Below, one piece after another: positions 5,229 to 6,695 of a stretch of DNA of 6,695 nt (positions are counted from its first letter, which is position 1; each line of letters begins with the position of its first letter). The notes under the pieces were generated by a model. It did not search any database and was not told where the DNA came from. It worked only from the letters and a program-made list of their open reading frames with translations. Origin of the DNA: Bacteriovoracaceae bacterium UBA2428 (GTDB taxonomy: Bacteria > Bdellovibrionota > UBA2428). The position numbers and the translations under genes are program-made. Location: assembly GCA_002343545.1 (NCBI GenBank), contig DDRA01000140.1, positions 1 to 6,695 on the forward strand, in the 5' to 3' direction.

Positions 5229-6695
5229 ATGGGGTCCACTCAACGACGCATGGAGAGAATTGAGGATGCAAGTTCACAGCATCCTATTCATTGCGTTTTC
5301 CGAATTGGACCACGGCAGATAGCCGCAGATATAGTGAACTTTCATTTCAATGGAGCTTGTTTACGGCTTCAAGCATCAGATGTAGAGAGTTTCCAACAAG
5401 CGCTTAAGCTCGGAATGCTTCCCGAACTCGATCTGCACATTGGTTTAAGAAGCATCCGAGAGACGGTAGGATATCGACTTTGTTGGGAGGCCTTGCAAGA
5501 CGAACATACCGTCGGAATTCAATTCGCCAGCTCGATACGACAATGGGTGGAACGAGACTCCAGATTTCCCACGCATCCATCCATACGACCCACGCTGGTA
5601 GTAGCCGATCCCTTAGATCCTAATCGGCAGATTTTTCTAGCGGTGGAGAACTTTTCCAAACATGGAATGCAGGTATCCACGTCCATCTCTAACAAGCACT
5701 TACTACCAGGAATGGCATTACCCAGCTCATCATTGCAAATTCCCGGGCAGCAAAGCCTCTTGGTTGATCTCGAGATTCGAAACACTCGCCTAGACAGCTC
5801 TAATCCAGACCGCCCGTCTCTCATGGCTGGCCTCTCCATCACGAACGTTCCAAAAGAATTTGGCCCCAGCGTAAAAGCCTATCTGACTAGTCTAGGCCCA
5901 ACCGTTAATGCCCCATCTGAAGAGCATCAGGCCGAAGGCGATCTAAGAAAAATAAATGAAACTTTCGAAGGCAAAGAGATAAAGTCATCTCTTTCGTTCA
6001 GAATCGTAAAAACCGCCAAAGACTACGAGCAAGTTCTCAAACTACGATTCCTCGGCTACTCCAAACATGGAAAAGTTAAGCCCGGACAAACCTGGAAAAG
6101 CCAAGGAGAGGGATTAGAGAGTGAAGGGGTCATAATAGCGGCGTATGCGGCCGGAAAAGTTGTAGGCTCCATGGAGCTGCGCTTTTGGGACGGAGACAAG
6201 CCGTTTAGATTCATTAAAAAAGCCGACCTCCAAGAGAATCAGAGCCTAAGAGGCCGCAACCTCGTCGAGGTCAACAAACTAGTTGTTCATCCCGACGCCC
6301 AAGGCAGTGACATCGTACTGGGCTTGATTCAAAAAATTCACAGTACGCTGCTCACCCGTGGCACCCCTGACGTAATACTTTGCGCAACTGACAAACTAGT
6401 GCCTTTGTATATGCGAATCGGCGGAAAAAAAATTGGACTCCGCATTCCTCACCCAACAATCAGCTCCGAATTCCTAAACCTCATGATGATAAAGAGAGAC
6501 GTTTACTTAGGCGTTGACCGCTTTAATCCCTACGCATGGGAGCAAATATACGGAACCGTTCATAATGCGTATGCAAGGTACGGGAGCGTCAATGCCTATG
6601 ATCTGTCAGTTAGCAGGCGGATAACAAAAAAGATCAGCGCTTTCCTTCACAAAGGCAAGAAAGCCAAAGGAACCAACACATCGCGAAGCACCGAA
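5229..6695 (+). CDS. Two PilZ-like domains fused to a FeeM-type GNAT N-acyl amino acid synthase; 3' end outside window
   Basis: The frame is open for 489 codons and leaves the window without a stop. An in-frame TAG at 5220 limits the start; ATG 5229 is the first available and has only a weak AGAGA upstream (ATG 5250 is an alternative). Residues about 18-105 look like a divergent PilZ domain (ADIVNFHFNGACLRL, then TVGIQF). Residues 118-222 are a clearer PilZ domain with NFSKHG (141-146), the N-x-S-x-x-G half of the c-di-GMP signature, and TSISNKHLLPGM at 151-162. Residues about 254-430 resemble the GNAT/FeeM group related to homoserine-lactone synthases: FRIVKTAKDYEQVLKLRFLGY, then IAAYAAGKVVGSMELRF, EVNKLVVHPDAQGSD at 347-361, and LYMRIGGKKIG. 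The family joins acyl groups to amino acids; substrate and c-di-GMP binding here are inference. The tail after 465 is lysine-rich. Composition and codon use differ strongly from the folate genes. Confidence 0.85.
   Translation, partial: MGSTQRRMERIEDASSQHPIHCVFRIGPRQIAADIVNFHFNGACLRLQASDVESFQQALKLGMLPELDLHIGLRSIRETVGYRLCWEALQDEHTVGIQFASSIRQWVERDSRFPTHPSIRPTLVVADPLDPNRQIFLAVENFSKHGMQVSTSISNKHLLPGMALPSSSLQIPGQQSLLVDLEIRNTRLDSSNPDRPSLMAGLSITNVPKEFGPSVKAYLTSLGPTVNAPSEEHQAEGDLRKINETFEGKEIKSSLSFRIVKTAKDYEQVLKLRFLGYSKHGKVKPGQTWKSQGEGLESEGVIIAAYAAGKVVGSMELRFWDGDKPFRFIKKADLQENQSLRGRNLVEVNKLVVHPDAQGSDIVLGLIQKIHSTLLTRGTPDVILCATDKLVPLYMRIGGKKIGLRIPHPTISSEFLNLMMIKRDVYLGVDRFNPYAWEQIYGTVHNAYARYGSVNAYDLSVSRRITKKISAFLHKGKKAKGTNTSRSTE

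Noticed and set aside
5519..5842. A 107-codon minus-strand frame in the AT-rich segment
   Set aside because: It lies opposite the PilZ domains of the plus-strand gene, which is open for at least 489 codons.

Overview
The window looks like chromosomal DNA of a GC-rich Gram-negative bacterium. The evidence is a complete bacterial folate-synthesis block, a Sec-type signal peptide, Shine-Dalgarno-led starts and a PilZ protein. The PilZ plus FeeM-type synthase architecture and the fused folK-folP gene would fit a delta-proteobacterial, Bdellovibrionota or Oligoflexia-like host. That placement is a low-confidence guess, because nothing here is a taxonomic marker.

Layout. Positions 1-1581 (minus strand) hold a long exported protein, cut by the left edge. 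It starts at TTG behind a strong Shine-Dalgarno, has a clear signal peptide, and carries what looks like a caspase-type (clan CD) fold with a long helical insert and a cysteine-rich C-terminal half. A 164-base divergent spacer (1582-1745) separates it from four rightward genes that overlap end to start: a YdiI/MenI-type hotdog acyl-CoA thioesterase (1746-2174), folB (2171-2545), a fused folK-folP (2542-3867) and folC (3860-5167).

The last three enzymes form a near-continuous route. FolB converts dihydroneopterin to 6-hydroxymethyl-dihydropterin. FolK pyrophosphorylates it, FolP joins it to p-aminobenzoate to give dihydropteroate, and FolC adds glutamate. The thioesterase is translationally coupled to this block but has no known place in the pathway.

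At about 5100, in the last codons of folC, base composition changes abruptly. The DNA is GC-rich before it (50 of 60 bases at 3181-3240) and near 45 % GC after it (27 of 60 at 6001-6060). Codon choice also shifts to AGA, ATA, CTA and GGA. The AT-richer segment holds one open frame from 5229 to the right edge. It encodes two PilZ-like domains followed by a GNAT/FeeM-type N-acyl amino acid synthase domain, suggesting lipid-signal or lipid-amino-acid synthesis under c-di-GMP control. The composition and codon use suggest this gene was acquired, or belongs to a different genomic compartment, and now abuts the folate operon.

The two items most worth following are the secreted caspase-like protein and the PilZ-PilZ-FeeM gene. 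No RNA genes, CRISPR arrays, insertion sequences or convincing terminators were seen.
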